A DNA stretch of 64,000 nt, taken from Micrococcus flavus (GTDB taxonomy: Bacteria; Actinomycetota; Actinomycetes; Actinomycetales; Micrococcaceae). Where the stretch lies: NCBI RefSeq assembly GCF_014204815.1, contig NZ_JACHMC010000001.1, positions 2,232,001-2,296,000 on the forward strand, read 5' to 3'. The notes under the pieces were generated by a model that saw only the letters and a program-made list of their open reading frames with translations, ran no database searches and was not told the DNA's origin. Shown piece by piece: positions 8,170 through 18,578 of the stretch (position 1 is its first letter; each line of letters opens with the position of its first letter). A program made the translations under genes and the position numbers.

Positions 8170-9084
8170 ATGCCCGCGCCCGCCGACCGTCTGACCGCAC
8201 TCCACGAGGGGATCCTGGACTGGTTCGCGGCGCACGCCCGGGACCTGCCCTGGCGGGACCCGGACTGCCCGCCGTGGGGCGTGCTCGTCTCCGAGATCAT
8301 GCTCCAGCAGACCCCCGTGGTGCGGGTGCTGCCCCGCTGGCGGGCCTGGCTCGAGCGCTGGCCGACCCCCGCCGACCTCGCCGCCGCCCCCACCGCCGAC
8401 GTGCTGACCGCATGGGACCGGCTCGGCTACCCGCGGCGGGCGCTGCGGCTGCAGGAGGCGGCCCGGGCGATCGTCGAGCGGCACGGCGGCGAGGTGCCGG
8501 CCGATCCCGCGGCGCTGCGGGCCCTGCCGGGGATCGGCGAGTACACGGCCGCCGCCGTGTCCAGCTTCGCCTTCGGCATCCCCGAGACCGTGGTGGACAC
8601 CAACGTGCGCCGCGTGCTCGCCCGCGCCCTGCGCGGCGAGGCCCTGCCCGGACGCACGCTCACGCGGGCGGAGATGGCCGCCGCCCACGCCGCGATGCCC
8701 GAGGGCGCCGACCGGGCCAACGCCTGGAACGCCGCCGTCATGGAGCTGGGCGCCCTGGTCTGCACCGCCCGCTCCCCCGCGTGCGACCGCTGCCCCGTGC
8801 GGGAGGTCTGCGCGTGGGTGGCCGCGGGCTCCCCGCCGCCGGAGGAGCGGCCCCGGGGTCAGGCCTGGGCGGGGACGGACCGGCACGTGCGCGGCGCGGT
8901 GATGGCCGCCGTGCGGGAGCACGGCCGTGTGCCGGCCGCGCAGGTGCGGGACGCCGTCGTCGCCACGGGGCGCCTCGGCGCCCACCGCCCGGAGGACGCC
9001 CAGTGGGAGCGGTGCGTGGCCGGCCTGCTCACGGACGGCCTCCTGGTCCGTCACGACGACGGCGCCCTCGCCTTCCCCGGCTGA
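8170..9084 (+). CDS. mutY: A/G-specific adenine DNA glycosylase MutY
   Basis: A 304-aa base-excision repair enzyme removing adenine mispaired with 8-oxoguanine. It shows the HhH-GPD fold with LPGIGEYTAAAV, the catalytic aspartate in VVDTNVRR, the substrate helix SEIMLQQT near the N-terminus and the four iron-sulfur cysteines (C-x6-C-x2-C-x5-C, VCTARSPACDRCPVREVC). The C-terminal MutT-like domain is replaced by a short winged-helix-like tail, as in many actinobacterial MutY proteins. ATG 8170 is preferred to the in-frame GTG at 8161 because of the TAGAGT hexamer 7 nt upstream of it. Confidence 0.93.
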   Translation: MPAPADRLTALHEGILDWFAAHARDLPWRDPDCPPWGVLVSEIMLQQTPVVRVLPRWRAWLERWPTPADLAAAPTADVLTAWDRLGYPRRALRLQEAARAIVERHGGEVPADPAALRALPGIGEYTAAAVSSFAFGIPETVVDTNVRRVLARALRGEALPGRTLTRAEMAAAHAAMPEGADRANAWNAAVMELGALVCTARSPACDRCPVREVCAWVAAGSPPPEERPRGQAWAGTDRHVRGAVMAAVREHGRVPAAQVRDAVVATGRLGAHRPEDAQWERCVAGLLTDGLLVRHDDGALAFPG

Positions 9085-9104
9085 GGCGCCCCCGGCGGGG
9101 CGCC
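9085..9104. terminator. Hairpin between convergent mutY and argA
   Basis: A perfect 8-bp GC stem (9085-9092 with 9097-9104) with a CGGC loop, immediately after the mutY stop codon. Confidence 0.5.
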
Positions 9105-9132
9105 CGGGGACCCGGGCCGGCCCGCCGTCCCT

Positions 9133-9645
9133 TCAGAGGGCGCGGATCATGCGGGTGTTGCCGAGGGTGTTGGGCTTGACCCGGGCGAGGTCGAGGAACT
9201 CGGCCACGCCCTCGTCCGTGGAGCGCAGCAGCTCGGCGTAGACCTCCGGGTCCACGGCGGACTGGTCCGCCATGACCTCGAACCCGTGGCGCCGGAAGAA
9301 CTCGACCTCGAAGGTCAGGCAGAAGACGCGGGAGACGCCCACGCGGCGGGCCCGGTCCAGCAGCTCCTCGAGCAGCAGATGCCCCACCCCACGGCCCTGG
9401 AAGCCGTCCGCCACGGCCAGGGTGCGCACCTCGGCGATGTCCTGCCACATGACGTGCAGGGCGCCGAACCCGGCCAGCCGGCCGTCCGCGTCCTCCGCCA
9501 CCACGAACTCCTGGATGGCCTCGTAGAACGCCACCGCCTCCTTCTGGAGCAGCACCCGGCGCTCCGCGAGGGGCCGCACCAGCTCGCGGATGCCGTGCAC
9601 GTCCTGCGTACGGGCCGGACGGAGGGTGATCGAGGCGGCGGGCAT
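9133..9645 (-). CDS. argA: N-acetylglutamate synthase, short actinobacterial GNAT type (ArgA)
   Basis: A 170-aa GNAT acetyltransferase. The whole sequence follows the pattern of mycobacterial Rv2747-type N-acetylglutamate synthase: LRPARTQDV at the start, YEAIQEFVVAED, GFGALHVMW, the acetyl-CoA loop (QGRGVGHLLLE), FEVEFFRRHGF, GVAEFLDLARVKPNTLGNT and a hydrophobic end. It acetylates glutamate at the first step of arginine synthesis. No other arginine genes are nearby. A leaderless-type promoter fixes the ATG at 9643-9645. Confidence 0.85.
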   Translation of the reverse strand: MPAASITLRPARTQDVHGIRELVRPLAERRVLLQKEAVAFYEAIQEFVVAEDADGRLAGFGALHVMWQDIAEVRTLAVADGFQGRGVGHLLLEELLDRARRVGVSRVFCLTFEVEFFRRHGFEVMADQSAVDPEVYAELLRSTDEGVAEFLDLARVKPNTLGNTRMIRAL

Positions 9646-9651
9646 GGCGTC

Positions 9652-9657
9652 AGTCTA
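9652..9657 (-). promoter_or_regulatory. Leaderless-type -10 (TAGACT) of argA
   Basis: TAGACT on the minus strand, 6 nt from the ATG; no Shine-Dalgarno sequence intervenes. Confidence 0.55.
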
Positions 9658-9671
9658 GGTCCCGGGAACGC

Positions 9672-9711
9672 CAGGACCCCCGCCCCGGATCTCTCCGGCG
9701 CGGGGGTCCTG
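9672..9711 (-). terminator. Terminator hairpin after the MT0933-like gene
   Basis: A 12-bp perfect outer stem (9672-9683 with 9700-9711) encloses a second smaller CCGGA/TCCGG stem. It lies downstream of the minus-strand gene at 9726 and before argA; no T tract. Confidence 0.65.
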
Positions 9712-9725
9712 CGGGACACGCGGGA

Positions 9726-9938
9726 TCAGGCCTGCTGGCCGCCCATGCTCTGGCCCTCGGCCTTGTCCTGGACGTCGCCGGCGAGGAACTTGTCCTGCGC
9801 GGCGTCGACGCCCTGGTTGACCTTGTCGCCGTGCTGGCCCAGCTTGTCGCCGTGCTGGTCCTGGGCGTCGTCCACGTGCTCGTTGATCTTGTCGGAGTGC
9901 TCGTTCGCGAGGTTCTTCATGTCGTCGAAGCCCACCAT
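9726..9938 (-). CDS. Small MT0933/Rv0909-like (antitoxin-family) protein
   Basis: A 70-aa hydrophilic, helix-forming protein starting MVGFDDMKNLA and rich in D-K and Q-H-G-D-K repeats, resembling the MT0933/Rv0909 'antitoxin' family of actinobacteria. No Rv0910-like toxin gene is adjacent, so calling it an antitoxin is not justified here. Start ATG 9936-9938 with AAGGAGG 5 nt upstream. The open frame continues upstream but lacks any ribosome-binding site. A 16-bp sequence is repeated with a 21-bp period (9820-9835 and 9841-9856), giving duplicated heptads. Confidence 0.65.
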   Translation of the reverse strand: MVGFDDMKNLANEHSDKINEHVDDAQDQHGDKLGQHGDKVNQGVDAAQDKFLAGDVQDKAEGQSMGGQQA

Positions 9939-10096
9939 GGGGTCCTCCTTCGTCTCGGGTCTGCCCCGCGGTCTCACCGCCCCGGCGGTGCCGGGACGGC
10001 CCTGCGGGCCAGGACCACTCTGAGCGGTCGCCCCCCACACTGACAGCTGAGCCGCCGCCGCGTCACCCCTCTCGGGGCGGGCGGATCCGCACACAC

Positions 10097-10131
10097 CGAG
10101 GGGCCGGACGCACACGGCGCCCGGCCCCTCG
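10097..10131 (-). terminator. Terminator hairpin after the CsbD-like gene
   Basis: A perfect 11-bp stem (10097-10107 with 10121-10131) starting 13 nt past the stop codon of the minus-strand CsbD gene; no T tract. Confidence 0.65.
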
Positions 10132-10144
10132 ATGCCACCGCAGG

Positions 10145-10345
10145 TCAGTCCCCCTTGACGGCGTTCTTGACGCCGTCGGCGGCGCCCTTGAGGGAGTCGC
10201 CCGCGTTCTGCGCGGCGTCCTTCACGCCCGCCGCGGCGGACTGGGACTTGCCCTCGGCCTCGAGGCGGGAGTCGCCGGTGGCCTCGCCGGCCTTGCCCTT
10301 CGCGTCACCCTTGAGCTTGTCGAACGTGTTGCCCATGTCTGCCAT
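10145..10345 (-). CDS. CsbD family general-stress protein
   Basis: A 66-aa protein of the CsbD family, small hydrophilic proteins induced by general stress in many bacteria; the biochemical role is unknown. The family hallmark FDKLKGDAKGKAGEATGD is at the start, followed by helix-forming Ala/Lys/Gly repeats. The ATG at 10343-10345 has AGGAGA 6 nt upstream. It lies between clpC and the MT0933-like gene, both also stress-type genes, but has its own hairpins on either side. Confidence 0.85.
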   Translation of the reverse strand: MADMGNTFDKLKGDAKGKAGEATGDSRLEAEGKSQSAAAGVKDAAQNAGDSLKGAADGVKNAVKGD

Positions 10346-10425
10346 GGTCGTCTCCTGGAGGGGTCGGGGACCCGAGGGGTCCCGGGGACGGGCACGGCGC
10401 CCGTCGATCCCGTCAGTGAACGCGC

Positions 10426-10459
10426 GAGGCGGGGGAGGGGTCAACCCCTCCCCCGCCTC
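10426..10459 (-). terminator. clpC terminator hairpin
   Basis: A perfect 15-bp purine/pyrimidine stem (10426-10440 with 10445-10459) and a TCAA tetraloop, 20 nt past the clpC stop codon. Confidence 0.75.
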
Positions 10460-10479
10460 CACGGGCACGTCGGCCCGGG

Positions 10480-13113
<2,634 letters not shown>

Positions 13114-13168
13114 GGGCACACTCCTTGCGTCGGTTCGGCTCGAGACTACGCACCGGCACAGCGCGACG

Positions 13169-13182
13169 GGCGACTGTTCGCC
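13169..13182. promoter_or_regulatory. Short inverted repeat in the clpC promoter region
   Basis: GGCGA-4-TCGCC lies 56 nt before the clpC start. A TAGTCT -10 candidate on the minus strand lies just downstream (13143-13148). It could be a regulator site (ClgR controls clp genes in related bacteria), but it does not match the ClgR consensus I know, so this is weak. Confidence 0.25.
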
Positions 13183-13252
13183 ACAGGGGGAAGCGACCCC
13201 GTCGCCCGCCGGAGGGGGGTGCGCGGGGCGCCGCGGGGGCGACGCCGGAGGG

Positions 13253-13489
13253 TCAGCGGGACGCGCCGTCGTCGTCGCGCGGGGCGTCCCCGAGGCCGCG
13301 GCGCGCGGCCCACTCCCGGGCCTCCGCCTCCTCGCGGGCGGCGCGGGCGTCGGCGCCGCTCAGCCGACGCCGCTGCGCCTCGCGCTCCCCCGCGTCCGCG
13401 CGCAGGAGCGAGCGCATCACGAGCCAGAAGATCAGGCCGAGGCCCACCGAGGGGGCCAGGACGGCGAAGTACTCCCAGAACGTCGCCAC
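13253..13489 (-). CDS. Small single-span membrane protein, unknown function
   Basis: A 78-aa protein with one N-terminal membrane segment (about residues 6-28, [17 protein letters not shown]) and a charged, Arg/Ala/Glu-rich cytoplasmic coil ([10 protein letters not shown] and following). The GTG start at 13487-13489 lies 3 nt after the lysS stop codon, so it is translated from the lysS message. Many actinobacteria have lsr2 between lysS and clpC; this protein occupies that place but shows no similarity to Lsr2. Function not recognised. Confidence 0.7.
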   Translation of the reverse strand: MATFWEYFAVLAPSVGLGLIFWLVMRSLLRADAGEREAQRRRLSGADARAAREEAEAREWAARRGLGDAPRDDDGASR

Positions 13490-13492
13490 GGC

Positions 13493-15010
13493 TCAGGCCT
13501 CCGGCTTGAGCAGGGGGAAGAGGATGGTCTCGCGGATGCCGGCGTCCGTGAAGAGCATCACCAGGCGGTCGATGCCCAGGCCGATGCCGCCCATGGGCGG
13601 GGCGCCGTACTCCAGCGCGCGGAGGAAGTCCTCGTCGAGCTGCATGGCCTCGTCGTCGCCGTCGGCGGCCATCCGCGACTGCGCCGTGAGGCGCTCGCGC
13701 TGGATGACGGGGTCGATCAGCTCGGAGAAGGCGGTGCCGCGCTCCATGCCGCCGATGATCAGGTCCCACGCCTCGATCACGCGGTCGTCGTCCCGGTTCG
13801 GGCGGGCCAGCGGCTGCGCGGCGGGCGGGTAGTCGTAGACGAACGTGGGGTTCATCAGGGTGGGCTCGACGATCTCGCCGAAGAGCTCGATCACGAGCTT
13901 CTCCGCGCCCCACTTCGGATCCACCGGGACGTCGTGCTCCGCGGCGATCGCGCGCAGGGTCTCCGCGTCCGTGTCCGGGGTGACCTCACGGCCCACGGCC
14001 TCGGACAGGCCGGGGTACACGGACACCCAGGCCCACTCGCCGTCGAGGTCGATGACGCCCCTGTCCGTCTCGAGGCGCCGCTCCGCGCCCACCGCGTCCG
14101 CGGCGTTGAGGATGATCTCCTGCATGCGCTCGGCCATGACGTGCATGTCCGCCCACGCCTCGTAGGACTCGAGGGTGGTGAACTCCGGGGAGTGCGTGGA
14201 GTCCACGCCCTCGTTGCGGAACACGCGGCCGATCTCGTAGACGCGCTCGATCCCACCCACGACGGCGCGCTTGAGGTACAGCTCCGTGGCGATGCGCAGC
14301 GTCATGTCCTGGTCGAACGCGTTCAGGTGCGTCTCGAACGGGCGGGCCTGGGCTCCGCCGTGGACGAGCTGCAGCATGGGCGTCTCCACCTCCACGTACC
14401 CGTGGCCCTCGAGCGTGCGGCGCACGGCGGAGGTGACCTTGGCGCGCGTGTAGACCATCCGGCGGGCCTCGTCGCGGACGATCAGGTCCGCGTAGCGCTG
14501 GCGCACGCGGGTCTCCTCGTTGAGGTCCGCGTGCAGCACGGGCAGCGGGCGCAGCGCCTTCGAGGCCATCTCCCAGGCCGAGGCCTGGACGGAGAGCTCG
14601 CCGCGGCGCGAGACGATCACGGTGCCGGTGACGGAGAGGAAGTCGCCGAGGTCCACGGCCCTCTTCCACTCGGCGAGGGACTCCTCGCCCACCTCCGCGA
14701 GGGAGACCATGACCTGCAGGCGGACGGCGTCGCCGTCGACCCCGGTCTCCTGCAGGGTGGCGAAGCACAGCTTGCCGGTGTTGCGCAGGAACACCACGCG
14801 CCCGGTCACGGAGACCTCGGGCCCGTCCTCCCAGCCGGCCTCGTGCTTCCCGTCGAACTCCGCGCGCACCTGCGCGAGGGTGTGCGTGCGGGGCACCTGG
14901 ACGGGGTAGGCCTCGCGGCCGGCGGCCAGCAGCTGCTCTCGCTTGGCGGCGCGGACGGCCTGCTGGTCGTGGTGGTCGACGGCGGCGGGGGCGGGGGTCT
15001 CGGAGGTCAC
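13493..15010 (-). CDS. lysS: Lysyl-tRNA synthetase, class II (LysS)
   Basis: A 505-aa class II synthetase charging tRNA-Lys. An OB-fold anticodon-binding domain comes first (about residues 45-150, GRVVFLRNTGKLCFATLQ), followed by the class II core with motif 2 (YEIGRVFRNEGVDSTHSPEF) and motif 3 (GIGLGIDRLVMLF). GTG start at 15008-15010; TAGACT lies 8 nt upstream. The small membrane protein gene follows after 3 nt. Confidence 0.96.
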   Translation of the reverse strand: MTSETPAPAAVDHHDQQAVRAAKREQLLAAGREAYPVQVPRTHTLAQVRAEFDGKHEAGWEDGPEVSVTGRVVFLRNTGKLCFATLQETGVDGDAVRLQVMVSLAEVGEESLAEWKRAVDLGDFLSVTGTVIVSRRGELSVQASAWEMASKALRPLPVLHADLNEETRVRQRYADLIVRDEARRMVYTRAKVTSAVRRTLEGHGYVEVETPMLQLVHGGAQARPFETHLNAFDQDMTLRIATELYLKRAVVGGIERVYEIGRVFRNEGVDSTHSPEFTTLESYEAWADMHVMAERMQEIILNAADAVGAERRLETDRGVIDLDGEWAWVSVYPGLSEAVGREVTPDTDAETLRAIAAEHDVPVDPKWGAEKLVIELFGEIVEPTLMNPTFVYDYPPAAQPLARPNRDDDRVIEAWDLIIGGMERGTAFSELIDPVIQRERLTAQSRMAADGDDEAMQLDEDFLRALEYGAPPMGGIGLGIDRLVMLFTDAGIRETILFPLLKPEA

Positions 15011-15018
15011 GGTCCCCG

Positions 15019-15024
15019 AGTCTA
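15019..15024 (-). promoter_or_regulatory. Leaderless-type -10 (TAGACT) of lysS
   Basis: TAGACT on the minus strand with 8 nt to the GTG start; no ribosome-binding sequence between. Confidence 0.45.
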
Positions 15025-15038
15025 CCGAGGCGCGCTCC

Positions 15039-16028
15039 TCAGCCCTCGCGGACCGCGGGGTTCACGAGCGCCGGGATCTCCCCGCCGGTGGCCATGCCGA
15101 TCGCGTTGCGCGCGGTGAGCTCGGCCATCGCGGCGCGGGTGCCCTCGGTCGCGGAGCCCAGGTGCGGCAGCAGCATCACGTTGGACAGCTCCGCGAGGCC
15201 CTCGGCCATCGCGGGCTCGTCCTCGTAGACGTCGAAGCCGGCGCCGCCCAGCCGGCCCTCGCGCAGGGCCGTGACGAGGGCGGCCTCGTCCACCACGGGG
15301 CCGCGGGCGGTGTTGACGATGACGGCGTCGTCCTTCATCCGGGCGATCACGTCCGCGTCCACGAGGTGGCGGGTGTCCTCGGTGAGCGGCACGTGGAGCG
15401 AGAGGTAGTCCGCCTGCTCCACCATCTCCTCCCACGTGACCTGACGGACGCGGCCGGCGAGGTCGCCGAGCTCCTCGTCCGAGACCTCGCGGTGGGCGGG
15501 CGGGCGCGGGGCGAAGACCACCTCCATGCCGAAGGCCAGCGCCCGCTCGGCCACGGCACGGCCGATCCGCCCGAACCCGGCCACGCCCAGGACGGCGCCC
15601 CGGACGTCCTTGCCCACCAACAGGTCCCAGGACCAGCCCTCGAACCGGCCCTCGCGCATCATCCGCTCGCCCTCCACGGCACGGCGGGCCACGCCGAGCA
15701 GCAGGAGCATCGCGATGTCCGCGGTGGCGTCCGTCAGCACGTCCGGGGTGTTGCCCACGGCGATGCCGGCCCGCGTGGCCGCCTCCACGTCCACGTTGTT
15801 GTAACCGACGGCGTAGTTCGCGATGCCCCGGATCCTCGCGCCGGCGAGCACCTCGGCGGTGAACTTCTGGTCCAGCGCGGAGACGACGACGTCGTAGTCG
15901 CCCGAGGCCACGAGGTCCGCGAGCGCGTCGCCGCCGCCGACGTCCTCGCCGCTCACCACCTCGCCGGCCCGGCGGAGCAGCTCCATGCCGTTCTCGGCGA
16001 TGGGGGTCATCATCAGGAAGCGGGGCAC
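15039..16028 (-). CDS. D-2-hydroxyacid dehydrogenase (glyoxylate/hydroxypyruvate reductase type)
   Basis: A 329-aa NAD(P)-dependent dehydrogenase. It has an N-terminal catalytic lobe with ANYAVGYNNVDVEAA, a Rossmann lobe with GVAGFGRIGRAVAERA, the catalytic arginine region NTARGPVVDE, the glutamate in YEDEP, and the histidine in LLPHLGSAT. The pattern is closest to glyoxylate reductase/hydroxypyruvate reductase; the exact substrate is not settled. The GTG at 16026-16028 is preferred because GAGAGGA lies 7 nt upstream. The gene is divergent from the MFS gene, and the operator at 16119-16151 lies in the shared gap. Confidence 0.88.
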   Translation of the reverse strand: MPRFLMMTPIAENGMELLRRAGEVVSGEDVGGGDALADLVASGDYDVVVSALDQKFTAEVLAGARIRGIANYAVGYNNVDVEAATRAGIAVGNTPDVLTDATADIAMLLLLGVARRAVEGERMMREGRFEGWSWDLLVGKDVRGAVLGVAGFGRIGRAVAERALAFGMEVVFAPRPPAHREVSDEELGDLAGRVRQVTWEEMVEQADYLSLHVPLTEDTRHLVDADVIARMKDDAVIVNTARGPVVDEAALVTALREGRLGGAGFDVYEDEPAMAEGLAELSNVMLLPHLGSATEGTRAAMAELTARNAIGMATGGEIPALVNPAVREG

Positions 16029-16118
16029 GGTGCGGTCCTCTCGGTCGGGGGTGGATCGGTCCTCGGTGATCAACGTAACCCCCCTGGGCGGCATCGGATC
16101 GGAGGGGAGAGGAGTATG

Positions 16119-16151
16119 GTTGACCAAAATCAACCGTTGATGAGAGTCAAC
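16119..16151. promoter_or_regulatory. Tandem palindromic operator (MarR-type) over the MFS promoter
   Basis: Two copies of GTTGA-6-TCAAC (16119-16134 and 16136-16151) are separated by a single C. A TTGACC -35 (16120-16125) and a GAGAGT -10 (16142-16147, 16-bp spacer) fall inside them. A repressor bound here would block the MFS-marR promoter. The MarR protein encoded downstream is the natural candidate. Confidence 0.7.
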
Positions 16152-16177
16152 CACTGGCTCCGGTCGACGACCAGCGT

Positions 16178-18094
16178 GTGGCCGCCACCGCGCCCGCCCC
16201 TCCTGCACCCGAGGACACCATGCCGCCCCCCGCCCCCGCCGCGCCCGCCGCGGCCCTCTCACTCGACTGGGCCGAGGCCGACGCCGCCCGGCACCGCGCC
16301 GTGCTGCGGGCCCTGACCGGCCTGCTGCTCGGCATGTTCGTCTCGATGATCGCCAACACGGTGGTCTCCACCTCCATGCCGGTCATCATCAGCGACATCG
16401 GCGGCGATCAGAACGCCTACACCTGGGTCGTCACGGCGGCGCTGCTGGCCACCGCGATCTCGACGCCCGTCTGGGGCAAGCTCGCCGACCTCGTGGACCG
16501 CAAGGTCCTCTTCCAGCTCGCCCTCGTGATCTTCGTGAGCGCCTCCGCGGCGGCCGGCTTCACCGACGACCCGACGTTCCTCATCGCGTGCCGCGCCGTG
16601 CAGGGCCTCGGCGGCGGCGGCCTGGCCGCCCTCAGCCAGGTCATCATGGCGGACATCATCAGCCCCCGGGAGCGCGGCCGCTACATGGGCCTGTTCGGCG
16701 CCGTCATGGCCGTCGCCACCGTGGGCGGCCCGCTCGCCGGCGGCCTCATCACGGATGCGTGGGGATGGCGCTGGAACTTCTTCGTGGCCGTGCCCTTCGC
16801 GGTCGTCGCGCTGATCATGGTCCAGCGCACGCTCCACCTGCCGCCGCGCGAGCCGCGCAAGGTCTCGATCGACTACGTCGGCATCGTGCTGCTGGCGGCC
16901 GCCACCGCACTGCTGCTCATCTGGGTCACCAATGCGGGCCACCAGTTCGAGTGGGCCAGCGCCACCACCGCGTGGATGATGGGCGGCGCCGTGCTCGCCG
17001 CGGTGCTCTTCGTGGTGACCGAGCTCAGGGTGTCCGAGCCGCTCATCCCGCTCACGCTCTTCCAGGACCGCACGTTCACCCTGGCCACCATCGCGTCGAT
17101 CGCCACGGGCCTCGCGATGTTCGGCGCGTCCGTCTACCTCGCCCAGTACATGCAGCTCGCACGCGGCGCCTCCCCGACGCAGGCCGGTCTCATGACCATC
17201 CCCATGATCGCGGGCCTGCTCCTCTCCTCCACCGTGGTGGGCGGCATCATCACCCGCACCGGGGTGTGGAAGCGATGGCTCATCCTCGGCGCGGTCCTGC
17301 TGATCGCCGGGTCCGCCCTGCTGGGCACGCTCCACTACGACACCCCGTTCTGGCTGGTGTCCGTCCACATGTTCCTGCTCGGCGCGGGCGTGGGCATGAC
17401 CATGCAGAACCTCGTGCTCGTGGTCCAGAACACCACGGACCCCCGCCAGATGGGCGTCGCCAGCTCCGGCGTGACCTTCTTCCGCTCCCTCGGCGGCAGC
17501 ATCGGCGTCGCGGTGATGGGCGCCGTGGTGGCGAACGTGGTGCCCCGACAGATCGAGGAGCGTCGCGCGGACATCGGGGCCGCCGTGCAGGGTCTCGGCC
17601 CCGTGGGCGCCGAGTGGGCTCGACGCCTCCAGGCAGGCGGCCTGCCGCGCGTCGCCGAGATGCCCGAGGCCCTGCGCGTGATCTTCGAGGACGTCTACGC
17701 CACCGGCATCTCCCAGGCGTTCCTCGTGGGCGTGCCGCTGGCCGTGGTCGCGCTCGTCGCCATCCTGTTCCTCCCCGACATCCCGCTGGGGCGCATGACC
17801 ACGTCCGAGCGCATCGACGCCTCCCGCGCGGACCTCGCCACCCACGGCGCCGCGGACGCGATGCAGGAGGTGACCGCCGCGGGCTCCCCCGCACCCGCCC
17901 GGGAGCGGGACGTGCAGGTCCCGGCGCAGCCGGCTCCGGCGGCGGTCCCTGTGCGGACCTCCTCCGCGATCCGGATGCGTCCGATTCCCGGCCGCCCGAC
18001 CTGGCTCCGGGTCGGCGCCTCCCTGAGCGCCGCCGTCCTCGCCGCCGGGGTGGTGCACGGTCTCGCCGCTGCGGGGCGGTCCCGCCGTGGCTGA
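16178..18094 (+). CDS. MFS multidrug exporter, DHA2 (14-TMS, EmrB/QacA) family
   Basis: A 638-aa proton-driven exporter. About fourteen hydrophobic segments run from residue ~48 to ~540; motif A is present (GKLADLVDRK) and the first helix carries FVSMIANTVVSTSMPVI, typical of DHA2 drug:H+ antiporters. A cytoplasmic Ala/Pro-rich tail of nearly 100 residues follows, ending in an extra hydrophobic patch. The start is uncertain: GTG 16178 gives a Pro/Ala-rich leader, while ATG 16220 is the next option and has no better ribosome-binding site. Its 3' end overlaps the marR gene by 8 nt, so both are probably co-expressed and autoregulated through the upstream operator. Confidence 0.88.
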   Translation: MAATAPAPPAPEDTMPPPAPAAPAAALSLDWAEADAARHRAVLRALTGLLLGMFVSMIANTVVSTSMPVIISDIGGDQNAYTWVVTAALLATAISTPVWGKLADLVDRKVLFQLALVIFVSASAAAGFTDDPTFLIACRAVQGLGGGGLAALSQVIMADIISPRERGRYMGLFGAVMAVATVGGPLAGGLITDAWGWRWNFFVAVPFAVVALIMVQRTLHLPPREPRKVSIDYVGIVLLAAATALLLIWVTNAGHQFEWASATTAWMMGGAVLAAVLFVVTELRVSEPLIPLTLFQDRTFTLATIASIATGLAMFGASVYLAQYMQLARGASPTQAGLMTIPMIAGLLLSSTVVGGIITRTGVWKRWLILGAVLLIAGSALLGTLHYDTPFWLVSVHMFLLGAGVGMTMQNLVLVVQNTTDPRQMGVASSGVTFFRSLGGSIGVAVMGAVVANVVPRQIEERRADIGAAVQGLGPVGAEWARRLQAGGLPRVAEMPEALRVIFEDVYATGISQAFLVGVPLAVVALVAILFLPDIPLGRMTTSERIDASRADLATHGAADAMQEVTAAGSPAPARERDVQVPAQPAPAAVPVRTSSAIRMRPIPGRPTWLRVGASLSAAVLAAGVVHGLAAAGRSRRG

Positions 18095-18578
18095 GCCGAC
18101 TCCGCACACCGAGCCCACGGACGAGCTGGCGGCGGCGGCCGGGGAGCTCGAGGACGCCTTCGGACGGCTGATGGTCCACCACCGCCGCACGGTGCAGCGC
18201 CAGGCCGAGGCCGTGAGCCCGGGTCTCCCGCCGGCCGCCATGAAGGCGTTCCTGACCGTCTGCCGCCAGGGGCGGACGACCCCCTCGGCCCTGGCGGACC
18301 ACCTCCTGATGGACCGCGGCCAGGTCTCGCGCACGGTGGGCGAACTGGAGGGGCTGGGCCTGGTGAGCCGCTCCCCCGATCCCGAGGACCGGCGTCAGAC
18401 CCTGGTCACGCCCACCGAGGAGGGCCTCGCCCGGCTCGACCGGGCGCGCGGCGGCGCCCCCGGAGAGGAACTGCGCCGCGCGCTCGCCGGCTGGGAGCCG
18501 GACGAGGTGCGCATGCTCGCCACCCTGCTGCACCGGTTCGTGGCGGGCTGGGGGGACGAGCCGCCGGTCACCAGATGA
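18087..18578 (+). CDS. MarR family transcriptional regulator
   Basis: A 163-aa winged-helix regulator. The recognition-helix region reads TTPSALADHLLMDRGQVSRTVGEL and the wing SPDPEDRRQTLVTPT, both classic MarR features. It overlaps the end of the exporter gene by 8 nt (GTG start 18087) and most likely represses the pair by binding the double palindrome at 16119-16151, releasing it on binding a drug-like ligand. Its last 11 nt overlap the convergent M13 peptidase gene. Confidence 0.9.
   Translation: MAEPTPHTEPTDELAAAAGELEDAFGRLMVHHRRTVQRQAEAVSPGLPPAAMKAFLTVCRQGRTTPSALADHLLMDRGQVSRTVGELEGLGLVSRSPDPEDRRQTLVTPTEEGLARLDRARGGAPGEELRRALAGWEPDEVRMLATLLHRFVAGWGDEPPVTR

Noticed and set aside
9726-10345. 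Toxin-antitoxin pair formed by the MT0933-like and CsbD-like genes
   Set aside because: The CsbD family is not a toxin family, and separate hairpins follow each gene, so they are not one unit.
13169-13182. ClgR box upstream of clpC
   Set aside because: The inverted repeat is reversed relative to the CGC-n-GCG consensus I know; kept only as an unnamed inverted repeat.
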